Source: Candidatus Melainabacteria bacterium (GTDB lineage Bacteria; Cyanobacteriota; Vampirovibrionia; Obscuribacterales; Obscuribacteraceae). From it: a DNA stretch of 64,000 nt. Position 1 is the stretch's first letter. Every line of letters begins with the position of its first letter. The DNA lies in NCBI GenBank assembly GCA_016716405.1, contig JADJWK010000001.1:1116001-1180000 (forward strand), read 5' to 3'. Positions 33,795-43,296 of the stretch are shown here, in pieces. A model generated the notes under the pieces. That model was not told where the DNA came from. It worked only from the letters and a program-made list of their open reading frames with translations, and did not search any database. Made by a program: the position numbers and the translations under genes.

Positions 33795-34419
33795 GGTCTG
33801 TCTTGTTGCGGATGTAGAGTGATCGATCCTGAGGCATGATGAATGCACGGGTGTTCTCGGTTAGAAATGATGCGTTGAGGCTGAGCCTCTCGACGGCGCT
33901 TGCCATCACTGCCCGGTTGATCCTGTAGAGCTTGCGCTCGTCCTCGAATACCGGTCTCATCGCCCGGTCGCTTCCGAGATAGTGCCAGTCCGACGGCGCG
34001 CTCATCGACTCCGAGACGGTGACCGCAGGATGTCCGTCGTTTGTCGCGCAGATCTCGATACAACCGTCGATGTCGGCTGGATGTCTCAAGGGTGCGCCGG
34101 TGTCGAGCACGGCGACCAGATCGTAGCCGGGCATCTCGGTCAGAAGTCGCAGAGCGCTGCGGGCGAACCAGCTCTGGTCCTCCCGGTCGCCCGGGGGAAG
34201 ACCTTCGAACACGCGGATCGACATGCTCCGTGCTAAATCGATTACCTCGCTGTCGTCGCTATTGATGGCGATGGTGTCAACCAGAGCGGACTTCGACGCG
34301 CAGTCCAGAGACCAGGCGAAAAGGCTCTTCTCTCCAAGAGTCCTGGTATTTCTGCGGACCAGGCTCTTGATCTCCAGAGGCGCCAGAATAATAGCCAGCA
34401 CTTTCGACTTTTCGAACAT
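33766..34419 (-). CDS. CMP-sugar synthetase-like protein with altered signature
   Basis: A 217-residue protein with the fold pattern of acylneuraminate/KDO cytidylyltransferases: LFAWSLDCASKSALVDTIAI, NSDDSEVIDLARSM, then YDLVAVLDTGAPLRHPADID and HPAVTVSESMSAPSDWHYL. In true enzymes the N-terminal nucleotide loop reads roughly PARGGSKxxPxKN; here it is APLEIKSLVRRN, with the Gly-Gly-Ser lost. Either it is an inactive paralogue or the alignment hides a divergent site. It shares the strand with the GT4 gene upstream (39-nt gap), placing it in surface-sugar biosynthesis. Its 3' end overlaps the convergent GT-C gene. Confidence 0.7.
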   Translation of the reverse strand: MFEKSKVLAIILAPLEIKSLVRRNTRTLGEKSLFAWSLDCASKSALVDTIAINSDDSEVIDLARSMSIRVFEGLPPGDREDQSWFARSALRLLTEMPGYDLVAVLDTGAPLRHPADIDGCIEICATNDGHPAVTVSESMSAPSDWHYLGSDRAMRPVFEDERKLYRINRAVMASAVERLSLNASFLTENTRAFIMPQDRSLYIRNKTDLNLARGLAP

Positions 34420-34458
34420 GCCAGTTTCCCCAAAGAATGCAGCCCGAATAAAATATCA

Positions 34459-35841
34459 CTATTGAGATTCGAAATAAAGCCTCTCCAGATCGTCCACCAT
34501 CTCGGCGGTGGTACGCTGGGGACCGATATGGCGGCGGAATCGGGCAAGCATATCTCTGTCCTTTTGAATTCTCTGCAGTTGCGAAGCCAGATCGGCGTCG
34601 TCGTTCAGCTCGAAGAGCAGCCCGTTGACTTCGTGATGAATCAACTCGGACATGCCTCCCAGATTGGTCGCGATCAGAGGAGTGGCTGTGGAGAGGGCCG
34701 ACTGGATCACCAGGGGGGTGTTCTCGTACCAGCGCGATGGCACCACCAGGACGTCTATGTCGGTGAGCACCGGACCGAGCTGCTCATTGGGGAAAGTGCC
34801 GGCGAACTCGATGAATCGACGGCGGGAAGGCACGCTGTCCGCCAGCTCTTCGATGGTCTTGAAGTAAGAGGGGAACTGGGTGGGGCTCCCGTAGATCTTG
34901 AGGATTGCAGGCGGCTCCTCCTCCAGTCTCTGGAATGCCTTGATCAGGATGTCCAGACCTTTGTGCTCGTAAATCGTCCCGATGAAGCCGATGCGGAGCG
35001 CCTCAGAGCGGCTCTTCTCCCGATAGGGGGTGAGCAGCGAGGTATCGATACCGAAAGGCACATGATGAATGAGCTCTTCTTTGAAGCCGTTCTTGATGAA
35101 CAGCTCTTTCATGATCCGGGTCGGCACTGTGATGGCATCGGCAGTATTACCGATGCTTCTCAGAACCTCCGGTCTGGCGATGGTGGCGGCGGCGGCGGGG
35201 CCCTGTTTGCGCCTCGTGTAAAGCCCGTAGAGCGGATCGCTTTTCAGGACGGCTCGGGCGTTCGGCCAGCCCCGGGCGGCAGGAAAGCGCTCCAGGAGGG
35301 CCTCGGCGAGCTGATCCCGCGAAGCGATCAGCTCCGGTGTGTAACACGTCAGGCAGGGTTCCGCTCCCGGTCCGGGACCCTCGCAAATAGTGCCGTCCTT
35401 GCGCTTGAGCTGGACTATCGGGCAGATGAACCAGAAGTCGGTTGGGGACAGGACAATCCTGACGCCCTTTTCCTTTGCCGCCTCGATTACCGATGCCGAG
35501 AGGTTCTGGGCGTGCATGACATGGACGACGTCTGGCTGGAAGCTCTCGAGCACGGTCTTGAAGTGCCGGCCGATCTGCGGGTGCCGGTACTCGTGCTCGA
35601 AGGTGTAGCCTTCCAGGCGTAGAGTCTCGGTAATCACATGGACATTCAGTCCTTCATACTCGTAGTCCCTGGTGGGCGGCCCCTGTTTGTGCCGGGCGTC
35701 TTCGTCGGGCGGATCGGCAGTGACGATCAGGACCTCGTGTCCTCGCTCGGTGAGCTCCCGGGCGATTTTGAGCGTGAGCACTTCGGTGCCTGCCCGGTGT
35801 TCCGGGAAGAATTTGTGGACGGTTATGAGAATCCTGGCCAT
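34459..35841 (-). CDS. GT4 family glycosyltransferase
   Basis: A 460-residue GT-B glycosyltransferase. The N-terminal acceptor domain starts ILITVHKFFPEHRAGTEVLT with the glycine-rich loop of GT4 enzymes. A central Cys-bearing stretch (EGPGPGAEPCLTCYT) resembles other GT4 proteins of this subgroup. The donor domain has RIGFIGTIYEHKGLDILIKA, LKIYGSPTQFPSYF, then the E-x7-E-type motif in VVPSRWYENTPLVIQSALST and LGGMSELIHHEVNGLLFEL. It acts at the cytosolic membrane face using a nucleotide sugar. It is followed on the same strand by the cytidylyltransferase-like gene, likely one operon. The sugar is unknown. Confidence 0.9.
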   Translation of the reverse strand: MARILITVHKFFPEHRAGTEVLTLKIARELTERGHEVLIVTADPPDEDARHKQGPPTRDYEYEGLNVHVITETLRLEGYTFEHEYRHPQIGRHFKTVLESFQPDVVHVMHAQNLSASVIEAAKEKGVRIVLSPTDFWFICPIVQLKRKDGTICEGPGPGAEPCLTCYTPELIASRDQLAEALLERFPAARGWPNARAVLKSDPLYGLYTRRKQGPAAAATIARPEVLRSIGNTADAITVPTRIMKELFIKNGFKEELIHHVPFGIDTSLLTPYREKSRSEALRIGFIGTIYEHKGLDILIKAFQRLEEEPPAILKIYGSPTQFPSYFKTIEELADSVPSRRRFIEFAGTFPNEQLGPVLTDIDVLVVPSRWYENTPLVIQSALSTATPLIATNLGGMSELIHHEVNGLLFELNDDADLASQLQRIQKDRDMLARFRRHIGPQRTTAEMVDDLERLYFESQ

Positions 35842-35877
35842 AACCGGAGTATCTTACCGGATATCACAGGTGGTGCG

Positions 35878-36771
35878 TCAGCTGAAATCATTGCCCAGGC
35901 GAGAGCCCGGACCGAAGACCGTGATCTGTCCAGAAGTGCAACGCAGGCATTCCGAGCCCTCGAACTCCATCTGGCATACTTCGCAGACGCTCTTGGCGAA
36001 TTTCGAATAGTCTTTCTTGACAATCCCCTGAGAATGATCCTGCTGTGCCGGCTGCTGATAGCTCTGGTATTGGGACTGCTGGGATTGCTGCGGTTGCTGG
36101 GCCGGCTGCTGGGCTGGCTGCTGATAGCTCTGGTATTGGGACTGCTGGGATTGCTGCGGTTGCTGGGCTGGCTGCTGATAGCTCTGGTATTGGGACTGCT
36201 GGGATTGCTGCGGTTGCTGGGCCGGCTGCTGATAGCCCTGGTATTGGGACTGCTGGGCTTGTTGCGGTTGCTGATAGCCCGGGTAGTGCAGAGGTTCGGG
36301 GCGGACTTCCAGATATGTGCTTCTGACCCTGTCGGCTTCTTCGACTCGGCCCAGCCATTTGAGCAATTCCACGAGATTGGTGGCCAGCTGCTTGCATTCG
36401 GCATAGTCGTTGCCGTAGTTGATCGCGTAAATCCTCAGGGCTTCGCTGGCGTAGCCCACGACCTGCTCGTATTTTTTCTGGTGATAGCAGGCGGCTATGA
36501 TGTTCTTGATTGTCTTGCCGACCTCGATGTGGTCGGCACCGTAAATTTGAATCTTGACCTGGGTTGCATACTGGTAGAGCTGCTCGGCTTCGGGATACTT
36601 CTGCTGCATAAACGCAAGCCAGGAGAGAAGATCGAGAGAAGTGGAGACTTTTTTCGGATCGTTTTCGGTGCGAGCCTCCTTGAATGCCTGATAAATAATC
36701 TGCTCCGCCTCGGCATACTTACCCTGCGAAACCAGTTGAGATGCATGATTCAGGTAGGATTGCCAGGTCAT
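35878..36771 (-). CDS. TPR protein with Gln-rich repeats and zinc-ribbon-like end
   Basis: A 297-residue protein in three parts. Residues 1-155 are TPR units (SQLVSQGKYAEAEQIIYQAF, QQKYPEAEQLYQYATQV, KKYEQVVGYASEALRIYAI). Residues ~165-245 are a low-complexity Gln/Pro/Ser/Tyr segment made of an 18-residue repeat (QSQYQSYQQPAQQPQQS). The end has two CxxC pairs (VCEVCQMEF, then CLRCTSG), a likely structural zinc ribbon. There is no signal peptide or TM helix. The ATG at 36771 follows a GTG that could also serve. It is divergent from the GT-C gene at 36970. Probably a scaffolding or binding protein; the partner is unknown. Confidence 0.7.
   Translation of the reverse strand: MTWQSYLNHASQLVSQGKYAEAEQIIYQAFKEARTENDPKKVSTSLDLLSWLAFMQQKYPEAEQLYQYATQVKIQIYGADHIEVGKTIKNIIAACYHQKKYEQVVGYASEALRIYAINYGNDYAECKQLATNLVELLKWLGRVEEADRVRSTYLEVRPEPLHYPGYQQPQQAQQSQYQGYQQPAQQPQQSQQSQYQSYQQPAQQPQQSQQSQYQSYQQPAQQPAQQPQQSQQSQYQSYQQPAQQDHSQGIVKKDYSKFAKSVCEVCQMEFEGSECLRCTSGQITVFGPGSRLGNDFS
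36052..36280. repeat. 54-bp coding tandem repeat, four copies
   Basis: Copies begin at 36052, 36118, 36172 and 36226 on the plus strand (core CTGCTGATAGCTCTGGTATT). The last two spacings are exactly 54 bp and the first is 66 bp because of a 12-bp insertion. Internal copies are nearly identical, indicating recent expansion. On the minus strand each encodes 18 residues of the Gln-rich segment of the TPR protein. Confidence 0.9.
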
Positions 36772-36969
36772 CACGCCGCCACGAACTTTGCCGAAAACTC
36801 TTGCCGTTAGTTATTCTTGCCCACTACTTCAAAAACCTTAACACGATTTAAGAATAGGTCTCTTATCTAGTTATGTACCGGATGCAGCTTTCGCTACCTC
36901 CGAAGTGCCGCCAGGTTTCAAAAGTTGACCAAACTTTATTACAAACAAAGATAATTAACGGTAATCAAG

Positions 36970-39735
36970 GTGTTCCTGTCTTCCCTGCGGCAAAATACCG
37001 ACTTCCCCTCTAATTTGTGCAGTGTGGAGAAAGAATTGCCTGCGGTCGAAAGAGAACTCGAGACCCGGTCGGGGTCCTGTTGCGGCTCCGGGAAATCGAA
37101 GCCTGAACCGGGCTCGGCCCTGTTGGTCCCGGCTTCGATTTTGCTTGCGGCGCTCTTGATAAGGCTCTGGTTTTCGCTACTCGACGGTCATCAGGTGATC
37201 GCCTGGTCTTGCGATGCCTATGAGTATTTGCAATACGCCGGCAGCCTGGGCGAGCTTCTCCGGCAGACCCCCCGAACTTTCCTGGATTGTCTGGGTGTTC
37301 TCGCCGGAATCGCTGACAGCAGCACCAGACAGGCGGTGGCTGCTCTCATGGCTCCGCTTGCCGAGCCTGTATCGCGGGGCGGCCCGCTCTTTCCGCTATT
37401 TCTGGCGGCAGCCTTTGCGGTTTCCGGGGCTCCGGCAGGAGTGGACAATCTCGTCGCTCCGGTTCTGGCTCAGGCACTGCTTTCATCGTTGACCTGCGTC
37501 TTCATCGCTATGACGGCCAGCCGTCTTTTCGGCAAGAGGGCAGGGGTAGCCGCAGGAGCCCTTGCCGCTCTCTATCCAGGATTCATCGTCAATTCGCTTC
37601 GTTTCTACTCGGAGTCGTTCGCTACTTTCTTCGTCTCGCTCATTCTCGCTCTCACCGTCCTCCTGCTGGGTGAGAAGGACAGCCGGCGATCCGTCATGCT
37701 CGGTCTGATGCTGGGTGCAAGTCTCGCTTTCGCGCAAATCACCAGGTCGGTTCTGGTGCTTGTCGACCCGCTGGTCCTTCTCGTTCTCCTTTTCGCAGGC
37801 GCCCGGACCGGAACCATGGGAAATGTCTTGAGACGAACAATTCCGGCGATTGTCGGCGGTCTCGCGCTGGTCATCCTTCCTTGCCTGGCTCTCCAGTCCC
37901 TGGCCACCGGCGGCGCCAATCCCGTTCCCAATCGCCTGGTGCACTTCAATCTGTTCGTCGGTCTCGACGTCAATGCCCAGGGCTATCTCTCTTTTCCGTA
38001 TCCCGATGGCCGCGGAATCGAGGAGAAAAGCCTGCCGCAAATCATTGCCATGCGCGCCAGCGAGAGTCCGGGACGATTCGCCCAGCTACTCTCGGGCAAG
38101 CCTGTGCGGCTCCTGAAGGCGCCCTGGAACGACTTCAGAACGCCTGTGGGCATTTTCGGATATGACGCTCAGGTTCTCTTCCATCAAATCTGTCTTCTTC
38201 TCGGTGCTGCCGGAGTGCTTCTCGGACTTTTCTACCAGGGCAGGCTGGCAGGCAAGGTCTTTCTTGTTGCGGTCCTGGCCGCCCACGGCGCCTATTTCTT
38301 TTTCGATACGATACCGCGTTACGCTCTGACGGCGATGCCGGTAGTGCTTGTCTTCGCCGGGGCAGGATCGGCTCTTCTTCTTGACCGGCGTGCGCTGCCG
38401 GCGATGGTCTCGGGTGCTCTGGCTCTTGCTGTTTGCCGGAGCAATCTCGAAGCCGCGTTGATCGAGCTGGCTCATCCAGGGCTGGATCTGGCCCTGTTGT
38501 TTGCCACAGGATTTCGTGCTCTTCTGTTCGGCGTCTTTCTCTATTTCCTCTGGCGGAGCGCCTCTTCCCTTTGCCGGCTCTCGATGAGGAGGCGCCTGGT
38601 TCTCGCCTTTTTCTCCATGGTTTTTATGCTTTTCGCGTGTTTGCCATTGCGAGCGCACGGTAGACCTGGCGAGTTCGAGACAGCCGTGACAGGCGGCTCG
38701 CCCGCGAGCCAGACCATCGCGCTTCCGGCGCAGCCTGGCCGAAGAGCATTTTTCCTCCTCTTCGATTGCCGTGACTGGAAGACACTCGGCCAGGATGCCA
38801 GGGTGTCGGTGAACGGCACTCTTCTCGATTCGCCTGCCGTGCCCCTGTTGCCTTTTCTCCAGAATCTCGACAGTCCTCTGGTGGACGGCTCGGGACGCCT
38901 GACCTACGAGGCCGAGCATATCTGCCTGGCGGTGCAGTCTGTGGCCGGAGGCGCCGACCTCGACATGAGGCAATGGTTCATGATGCCTGTGCCGGCAGAA
39001 CTCGTGGCTCGAGCCGGTGACCGGCTCGAAGTGGAGCTGCGGCGCAATCGTCACCGGCCCGGCGTTTTGTTCGGGGGCTTCAAGAGCCGGCCTGATCGAG
39101 CGCGTATTCCTTCGGTGGCGCGATTCTCCTGGGATAAAGCCTTTTATGGTGTGGAAAGCGACAGTGGTTTCAGCGACAGCCGTTTCGACGAGACTATCGC
39201 AGTCGCTCCCGGGCGCGCGGAAAGAGAGCTCAATATCCGTCTTCTAGCGTTTCCCCTCTCAAATGATCCGGTTTCGACGGACCCTGGAACTCGAGCGGGG
39301 GCGCCTCCCTCTCCGGACCTTTCCGCCTCCCTCGAGCTTGCCTGCCCGCGACAGTTCAGCCGGGATACTATCTGGGCGGTAAGGGTAAAAGCTCTGGTCG
39401 AAAACCGGTCTGTAGAAGCCGTTCAGGCGCCGGTCAATTTCTCGGTACAGGTAGGCCAGCAGACGAGCCGCTATTCGACCGGCTTCGTGCCGACCAGTCT
39501 CGACCTGGAGCCCGGAGCGAATCGAGTCGATTTCGCGTTCCCCGTAAAGCCTTCCGCCTTCCCGTCCCGACCCGATAAGGTGAGGCTGGATTTGACTTAT
39601 GGTGGGCTGGCAGCCGGCAACCAGTTTTTCGGTGTACGAGGAAGGGGCGGAGACGACCTGAGCGTGCGCGCGCTCGAGGTGAGTGTCAGCCCCCTGCCTG
39701 TTCAGCCTTTTGCTCGATCATACGAGGTGTTCTAG
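36970..39735 (+). CDS. Large polytopic GT-C glycosyltransferase-like protein
   Basis: A 921-residue membrane protein of PMT/ArnT-like layout. TM1 (ALLVPASILLAALLIRLWFS) is followed by an external loop with WSCDAYEYLQYAGSL, the acidic site expected for polyprenyl-phosphate-sugar donors, and then about a dozen more helices up to residue ~560 (LVLAFFSMVFMLFACLPL). The last ~360 residues are hydrophilic and beta-rich (VSVNGTLLDSPAVPLLPFLQ, SLELACPRQFSRDTIWAVRV), predicted outside the membrane. The GTG start has only a weak site; a GTG at 37024 is an alternative. Its stop TAG overlaps the GTG of the next gene. TTGACC (36925) and GATAAT (36950) upstream are a possible but wide-spaced promoter. Confidence 0.75.
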   Translation: MFLSSLRQNTDFPSNLCSVEKELPAVERELETRSGSCCGSGKSKPEPGSALLVPASILLAALLIRLWFSLLDGHQVIAWSCDAYEYLQYAGSLGELLRQTPRTFLDCLGVLAGIADSSTRQAVAALMAPLAEPVSRGGPLFPLFLAAAFAVSGAPAGVDNLVAPVLAQALLSSLTCVFIAMTASRLFGKRAGVAAGALAALYPGFIVNSLRFYSESFATFFVSLILALTVLLLGEKDSRRSVMLGLMLGASLAFAQITRSVLVLVDPLVLLVLLFAGARTGTMGNVLRRTIPAIVGGLALVILPCLALQSLATGGANPVPNRLVHFNLFVGLDVNAQGYLSFPYPDGRGIEEKSLPQIIAMRASESPGRFAQLLSGKPVRLLKAPWNDFRTPVGIFGYDAQVLFHQICLLLGAAGVLLGLFYQGRLAGKVFLVAVLAAHGAYFFFDTIPRYALTAMPVVLVFAGAGSALLLDRRALPAMVSGALALAVCRSNLEAALIELAHPGLDLALLFATGFRALLFGVFLYFLWRSASSLCRLSMRRRLVLAFFSMVFMLFACLPLRAHGRPGEFETAVTGGSPASQTIALPAQPGRRAFFLLFDCRDWKTLGQDARVSVNGTLLDSPAVPLLPFLQNLDSPLVDGSGRLTYEAEHICLAVQSVAGGADLDMRQWFMMPVPAELVARAGDRLEVELRRNRHRPGVLFGGFKSRPDRARIPSVARFSWDKAFYGVESDSGFSDSRFDETIAVAPGRAERELNIRLLAFPLSNDPVSTDPGTRAGAPPSPDLSASLELACPRQFSRDTIWAVRVKALVENRSVEAVQAPVNFSVQVGQQTSRYSTGFVPTSLDLEPGANRVDFAFPVKPSAFPSRPDKVRLDLTYGGLAAGNQFFGVRGRGGDDLSVRALEVSVSPLPVQPFARSYEVF

Positions 39736-42275
39736 TGCCGGAGAAAGTCTTTCGAGTCCTGGAGAAATTCTGGCCGGCCATGCTGGTGGTGGCGGTCGCT
39801 CTATTCACCTTCGGTAGAAGCCTTTCGGTTTATTTCCTCGCTGATGACTTCGGTCATGCCCACTATATCCAGGAGATCTTCAACGGCGATCTGAGCAGGC
39901 TCTTCTCCTGCCTCACCGGCAATTTCATGCAGGTGGACACGATGGCGGTCTACAGACCGTGGTTCTTCCTCACCCTGCTCACTGATTTCGCGCTCTACCG
40001 AAGCAATGCCACCGGCTGGCAGGTCACCAACCTGGCTCACTATGTGCTCTGTTGCCTCTTTCTCTATCTGCTCGTCAGAGAGCTCACCTCATACTGGGGC
40101 AAAAGGCGCTCACGGGCGGCGGCGCTCTTCTCGTCCCTGCTTTTCGCCGCCAGCCCTCTTCATTGCGAGAGTGTGAGCTGGATGGGAGGGCGGACCGATG
40201 TAATCTGTCTGACCTATTATCTGGCGGCTCTCTATTGCATGGCTCGTTTTCTCAAGCGACGAACAGCGACCATCTGGCTCCTTTTCGGACTGGTCGGCTT
40301 TTTCCTTTCGATATTCACCAAGGAGATGGCGATTGGCTTTCCGGTGGTGGCGTCGGTGATGGCACTGCTATTCGCCGGCTCCCCTGGCGATTTCGACGAT
40401 CTCCCGGAAAGCAAGGCTGCCGGGGACAGTCCACGGCAGCCCGTGGCGATTGGGGTCTCAGCCGGAAATACCGGGCCGGGTCTGGAGTCCATGCGAGAGC
40501 CTGCCCTGCAAGCGGCCTTTTCTCCTTCGCCCCTGGTCCCGGTCGCGATTACTCCCGGAAGGCGCCATCATATTGCAGCGGCCCTGACAGTGGCGGTGCC
40601 GGCTTTTGCCGGAGCGGCCGTCTACATGATCATCCGTTTTCTCGCCCTCGGGACTGTCAGCGGAGGCTATAAAGGGGGGCTGGGCGAAGGGCAGCTGGAG
40701 AGCATAATCAGTCGTTTCGCCGATTTCGGCACCCTGATAAGATTAGTTTTTCCCTTCAATTACTCGATTTTCGGCGGAGCCGTGACGCCGGTCCAGTATC
40801 TGGGTCTCCTGTACATAGCGGTCCTCTCCCTTCTGGTCACCCGGCTGCTTGCCGGGTCCTGGCCCAGGAAGTGGATGCTGTTCCTGGCTTGCTGGCTGGT
40901 CACCGCCGTCGCGCCGATCTATCAGCTTTACGGTCTGGGTTTCGATCTGGAAGGCAGCCGCTTCTTCTTTTTTGCCACGGCGCCCCTGGCTGTACTCCTT
41001 CCTGTTCTGTTGCTCTCGCCTCTGAAGCGCCGATCGGCTTCCGGCGGCGAAACCAGGGACGAGATCGAGTCTCCCTTTTCCGCGAGGCTCTTTGCGGTCT
41101 CCTGTTTTGCCCTTGTCGTCCTGGTGCTTGCCAATATGCGGATCGCCACCAGAAACAATACCGCCTGGCTCGAGGCGGGCCGTCAATCGAGAGCCCTGGT
41201 CCAGCAGCTTTCAAGCTGCCTGATTGGGGTTCCGGAAGGCAAGCGAGTTGCCCTCCTGGGGATTCCCAATGACTATGCCGGTGCTCATATCGTCCTCAAC
41301 GGGCCGACCCTCGGTTATATGCTCAGCCCCCCCTTTACGAAGGCCGACCTGGCATCCCGGTTGATCACTTTCATGCCTTTCTCCTACGGCAGTCCGGAGA
41401 GGATCAACCAGATCGCCTTCCGGTCGGCTCTGGCTGATCCCGATGTGGTGGGGTTCTACGCCTGGAACAGGGAGACCCGCACTCTGGTTCCTCTGTCCCT
41501 TGCTAGGTCTGCCGGGATGATCGCGCGAAAAGTGGCGGAACCACTCGAGGTGAAGGGACCGCCAGGGTCAGCAGGTGGTCCGATCTGGCAGCCCTGGGAG
41601 CCTGACGGCCGTCTCTCGATCCGGGTGGCGCCACTGGATCTGGTGCCGACTGATTACGATTACCTGGAGATCGAGATCCCCCGGGAGCAGGCTCTAGGTA
41701 TCAAAGGCAGTGAGTTTTCGCTTTCCTTCGCCGGGCGGTCATTCAACACCAGGGTATCGCACACGGAGCCCCGTGGAGCCGGTCCTGCTCTTCTCAGGGT
41801 GCCTGTATCGAGCTTCTGGAGCTGGTATACCTCCGGTAAGATCGAGTCCATCGAGTTGCGATTTCCTCCCTTCTCGAAATTGTCACCCGGCAACTTGCGC
41901 CTGCTCCCGGCAGAGCGTCTCGAGCCTTCAATCGAGGTTCTCGACGAGTCCATGGGCAGACCGGGACCCTTCGGCGCCTTCCGTGTGCGCCCACAAGGCG
42001 ACACCCGCTTGCGCGTCAGAGCGCTAACCGGTGCCGAGAGCATCGAGTTGCTTGTCGGGAAGTGCAATTTTCTCGCAGAGAGCCTCCAGGGCGAGACCCT
42101 CGGAAAGGGAATGGGGAGCACGCAGAAGGCGATTGGCAGGGAGGCGGTTTTCAGCCTTCCCAGAGAAAGCTTCGGCGGGATCGGTTACTATCAGATTTTC
42201 GCCCGGGCTCTGGACAGGGATGGCGTTCAGATCGGCGAGCTCGCCGGTCCATTGACGCTCGAGTTGCGTCATTGA
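39735..42275 (+). CDS. Second large GT-C glycosyltransferase-like protein
   Basis: An 846-residue membrane protein coupled to the previous gene through a TAG/GTG overlap, with GAGGTG a few bases upstream. TM1 leads into FLADDFGHAHYIQEIF, a GT-C acidic loop (DD), and then RPWFFLTLLTDFALYRSN. The helices LFSSLLFAASPLHCESVSWM and GGRTDVICLTYYLAAL resemble the TMTC/PMT-like group (H-x-E and GR-x-D motifs). TM helices continue to about residue 470. The last ~370 residues are an external soluble part with beta-rich segments (YDYLEIEIPREQALGIKGSE, SIELRFPPFSK). With the gene at 36970 it forms a pair that may act on the same glycan or protein acceptor. Confidence 0.75.
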   Translation: MPEKVFRVLEKFWPAMLVVAVALFTFGRSLSVYFLADDFGHAHYIQEIFNGDLSRLFSCLTGNFMQVDTMAVYRPWFFLTLLTDFALYRSNATGWQVTNLAHYVLCCLFLYLLVRELTSYWGKRRSRAAALFSSLLFAASPLHCESVSWMGGRTDVICLTYYLAALYCMARFLKRRTATIWLLFGLVGFFLSIFTKEMAIGFPVVASVMALLFAGSPGDFDDLPESKAAGDSPRQPVAIGVSAGNTGPGLESMREPALQAAFSPSPLVPVAITPGRRHHIAAALTVAVPAFAGAAVYMIIRFLALGTVSGGYKGGLGEGQLESIISRFADFGTLIRLVFPFNYSIFGGAVTPVQYLGLLYIAVLSLLVTRLLAGSWPRKWMLFLACWLVTAVAPIYQLYGLGFDLEGSRFFFFATAPLAVLLPVLLLSPLKRRSASGGETRDEIESPFSARLFAVSCFALVVLVLANMRIATRNNTAWLEAGRQSRALVQQLSSCLIGVPEGKRVALLGIPNDYAGAHIVLNGPTLGYMLSPPFTKADLASRLITFMPFSYGSPERINQIAFRSALADPDVVGFYAWNRETRTLVPLSLARSAGMIARKVAEPLEVKGPPGSAGGPIWQPWEPDGRLSIRVAPLDLVPTDYDYLEIEIPREQALGIKGSEFSLSFAGRSFNTRVSHTEPRGAGPALLRVPVSSFWSWYTSGKIESIELRFPPFSKLSPGNLRLLPAERLEPSIEVLDESMGRPGPFGAFRVRPQGDTRLRVRALTGAESIELLVGKCNFLAESLQGETLGKGMGSTQKAIGREAVFSLPRESFGGIGYYQIFARALDRDGVQIGELAGPLTLELRH

Positions 42276-42330
42276 GCGTCTACACAAGCAAGCTTACATG
42301 GTAGAATCCGCTTCGGTTCAGGAGAGAGTT

Positions 42331-43296
42331 ATGAAGGCAGTTGTAATCGGCGGCAACGGATTCATCGGTACCAGCCTTGTCGAGCATTTGCTCGAAAGGG
42401 GCGTGACGGTGCGTATATTCGATCGCTATCCGAGTCGCTTCAGCGAGCCCTTCGCCGATGTCGAGTATGTCACAGGCGAGCTCGGCAACCACGGCGATCT
42501 CGAAGATGCCGTGCGCGGCATGGACTGGGTATTCCACCTGGCGTACACGACTCTGCCCGAGACCAGCAACGACGATCCTGTCCATGATGTGCGCTCGAAC
42601 GTCATCGATACCATCCAGCTCCTCGAAGAGTGCTGCAAGCATGGCGTCAAGAAGTTAGTCTTCGTTTCCTCCGGTGGTACTGTATATGGTGTGCCGCGCG
42701 AAGTCCCCATACGGGAGGACCACCCCACCGAGCCGATCTGCTCCTATGGAATAACCAAGCTCACTATCGAGAAATATTTGCACCTCTACCATCATCTTCG
42801 CGGTCTCGACTATGTCGTTGCCCGGATTGCCAATCCTTATGGCGAGCGGCAGAACCCCAAAGCCAAGCAAGGGGTGATCGGTGTCTTCCTCGGCTGCATA
42901 ATCGATCATCAGCCTCTCACCATATTCGGTGATGGTGAGGTGGTTCGTGATTTTATCTATATATCCGATGCTGCCGCCAGCCTGGTTGCTTGCGCCGAAT
43001 ATGAGCCCGGTCAGGACAAGAATGCGCCTCGTGTATTCAACATCGGCTCGGGCAAAGGCTATTCACTCAATCAGATTGTCGATACCGTCAGGCAGGTGGT
43101 GGACGAGGATGTGAAAGTCCACCGGGTGCCGGCGAGAGCAGTGGACGTGCCCTCCAATGTTCTCGATATCGATCTCGCCCTCGAGCATCTGGACTGGAGG
43201 CCGAGAGTCGATTTGAAAGAAGGGATCGAACGGGCCTGGAAGTGGATCGGTACCTGGCAAAAAATTAACCAGCAGCCCGTTCTCAAGCAAGACTAA
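42331..43296 (+). CDS. NAD-dependent sugar epimerase/dehydratase (extended SDR)
   Basis: A 321-residue extended short-chain dehydrogenase similar to UDP-glucose 4-epimerases. Rossmann loop MKAVVIGGNGFIGTSLVEHL, then DWVFHLAYTTLPETSNDDP, the catalytic FVSSGGTVYGVPREVPIRED, active-site YGITKLTIEKYL (YxxxK) and ARIANPYGERQNPKAKQGVI. The C-terminal sugar-binding part has GDGEVVRDFIYISDAAASLV and FNIGSGKGYSLNQIVDTVR. GGAGAGAG precedes the ATG at 42331; an in-frame codon at 42298 has no site. It lies 55 nt after the GT-C gene and before the GtrB-like GT2, so it likely supplies a nucleotide sugar to this island. The exact sugar is not deducible. Confidence 0.9.
   Translation: MKAVVIGGNGFIGTSLVEHLLERGVTVRIFDRYPSRFSEPFADVEYVTGELGNHGDLEDAVRGMDWVFHLAYTTLPETSNDDPVHDVRSNVIDTIQLLEECCKHGVKKLVFVSSGGTVYGVPREVPIREDHPTEPICSYGITKLTIEKYLHLYHHLRGLDYVVARIANPYGERQNPKAKQGVIGVFLGCIIDHQPLTIFGDGEVVRDFIYISDAAASLVACAEYEPGQDKNAPRVFNIGSGKGYSLNQIVDTVRQVVDEDVKVHRVPARAVDVPSNVLDIDLALEHLDWRPRVDLKEGIERAWKWIGTWQKINQQPVLKQD

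Noticed and set aside
36052..36280. Tandem repeats considered as a CRISPR array.
   Set aside because: There are no unique spacers; the repeats are contiguous, in frame and code for a Gln-rich segment.
35638..36810. A 390-codon plus-strand frame with a Leu-rich, TM-like repeat.
   Set aside because: It is the antisense of the GT4 and TPR genes; the Leu repeat is merely the complement of the Gln codon repeat, and there is no ribosome-binding site.
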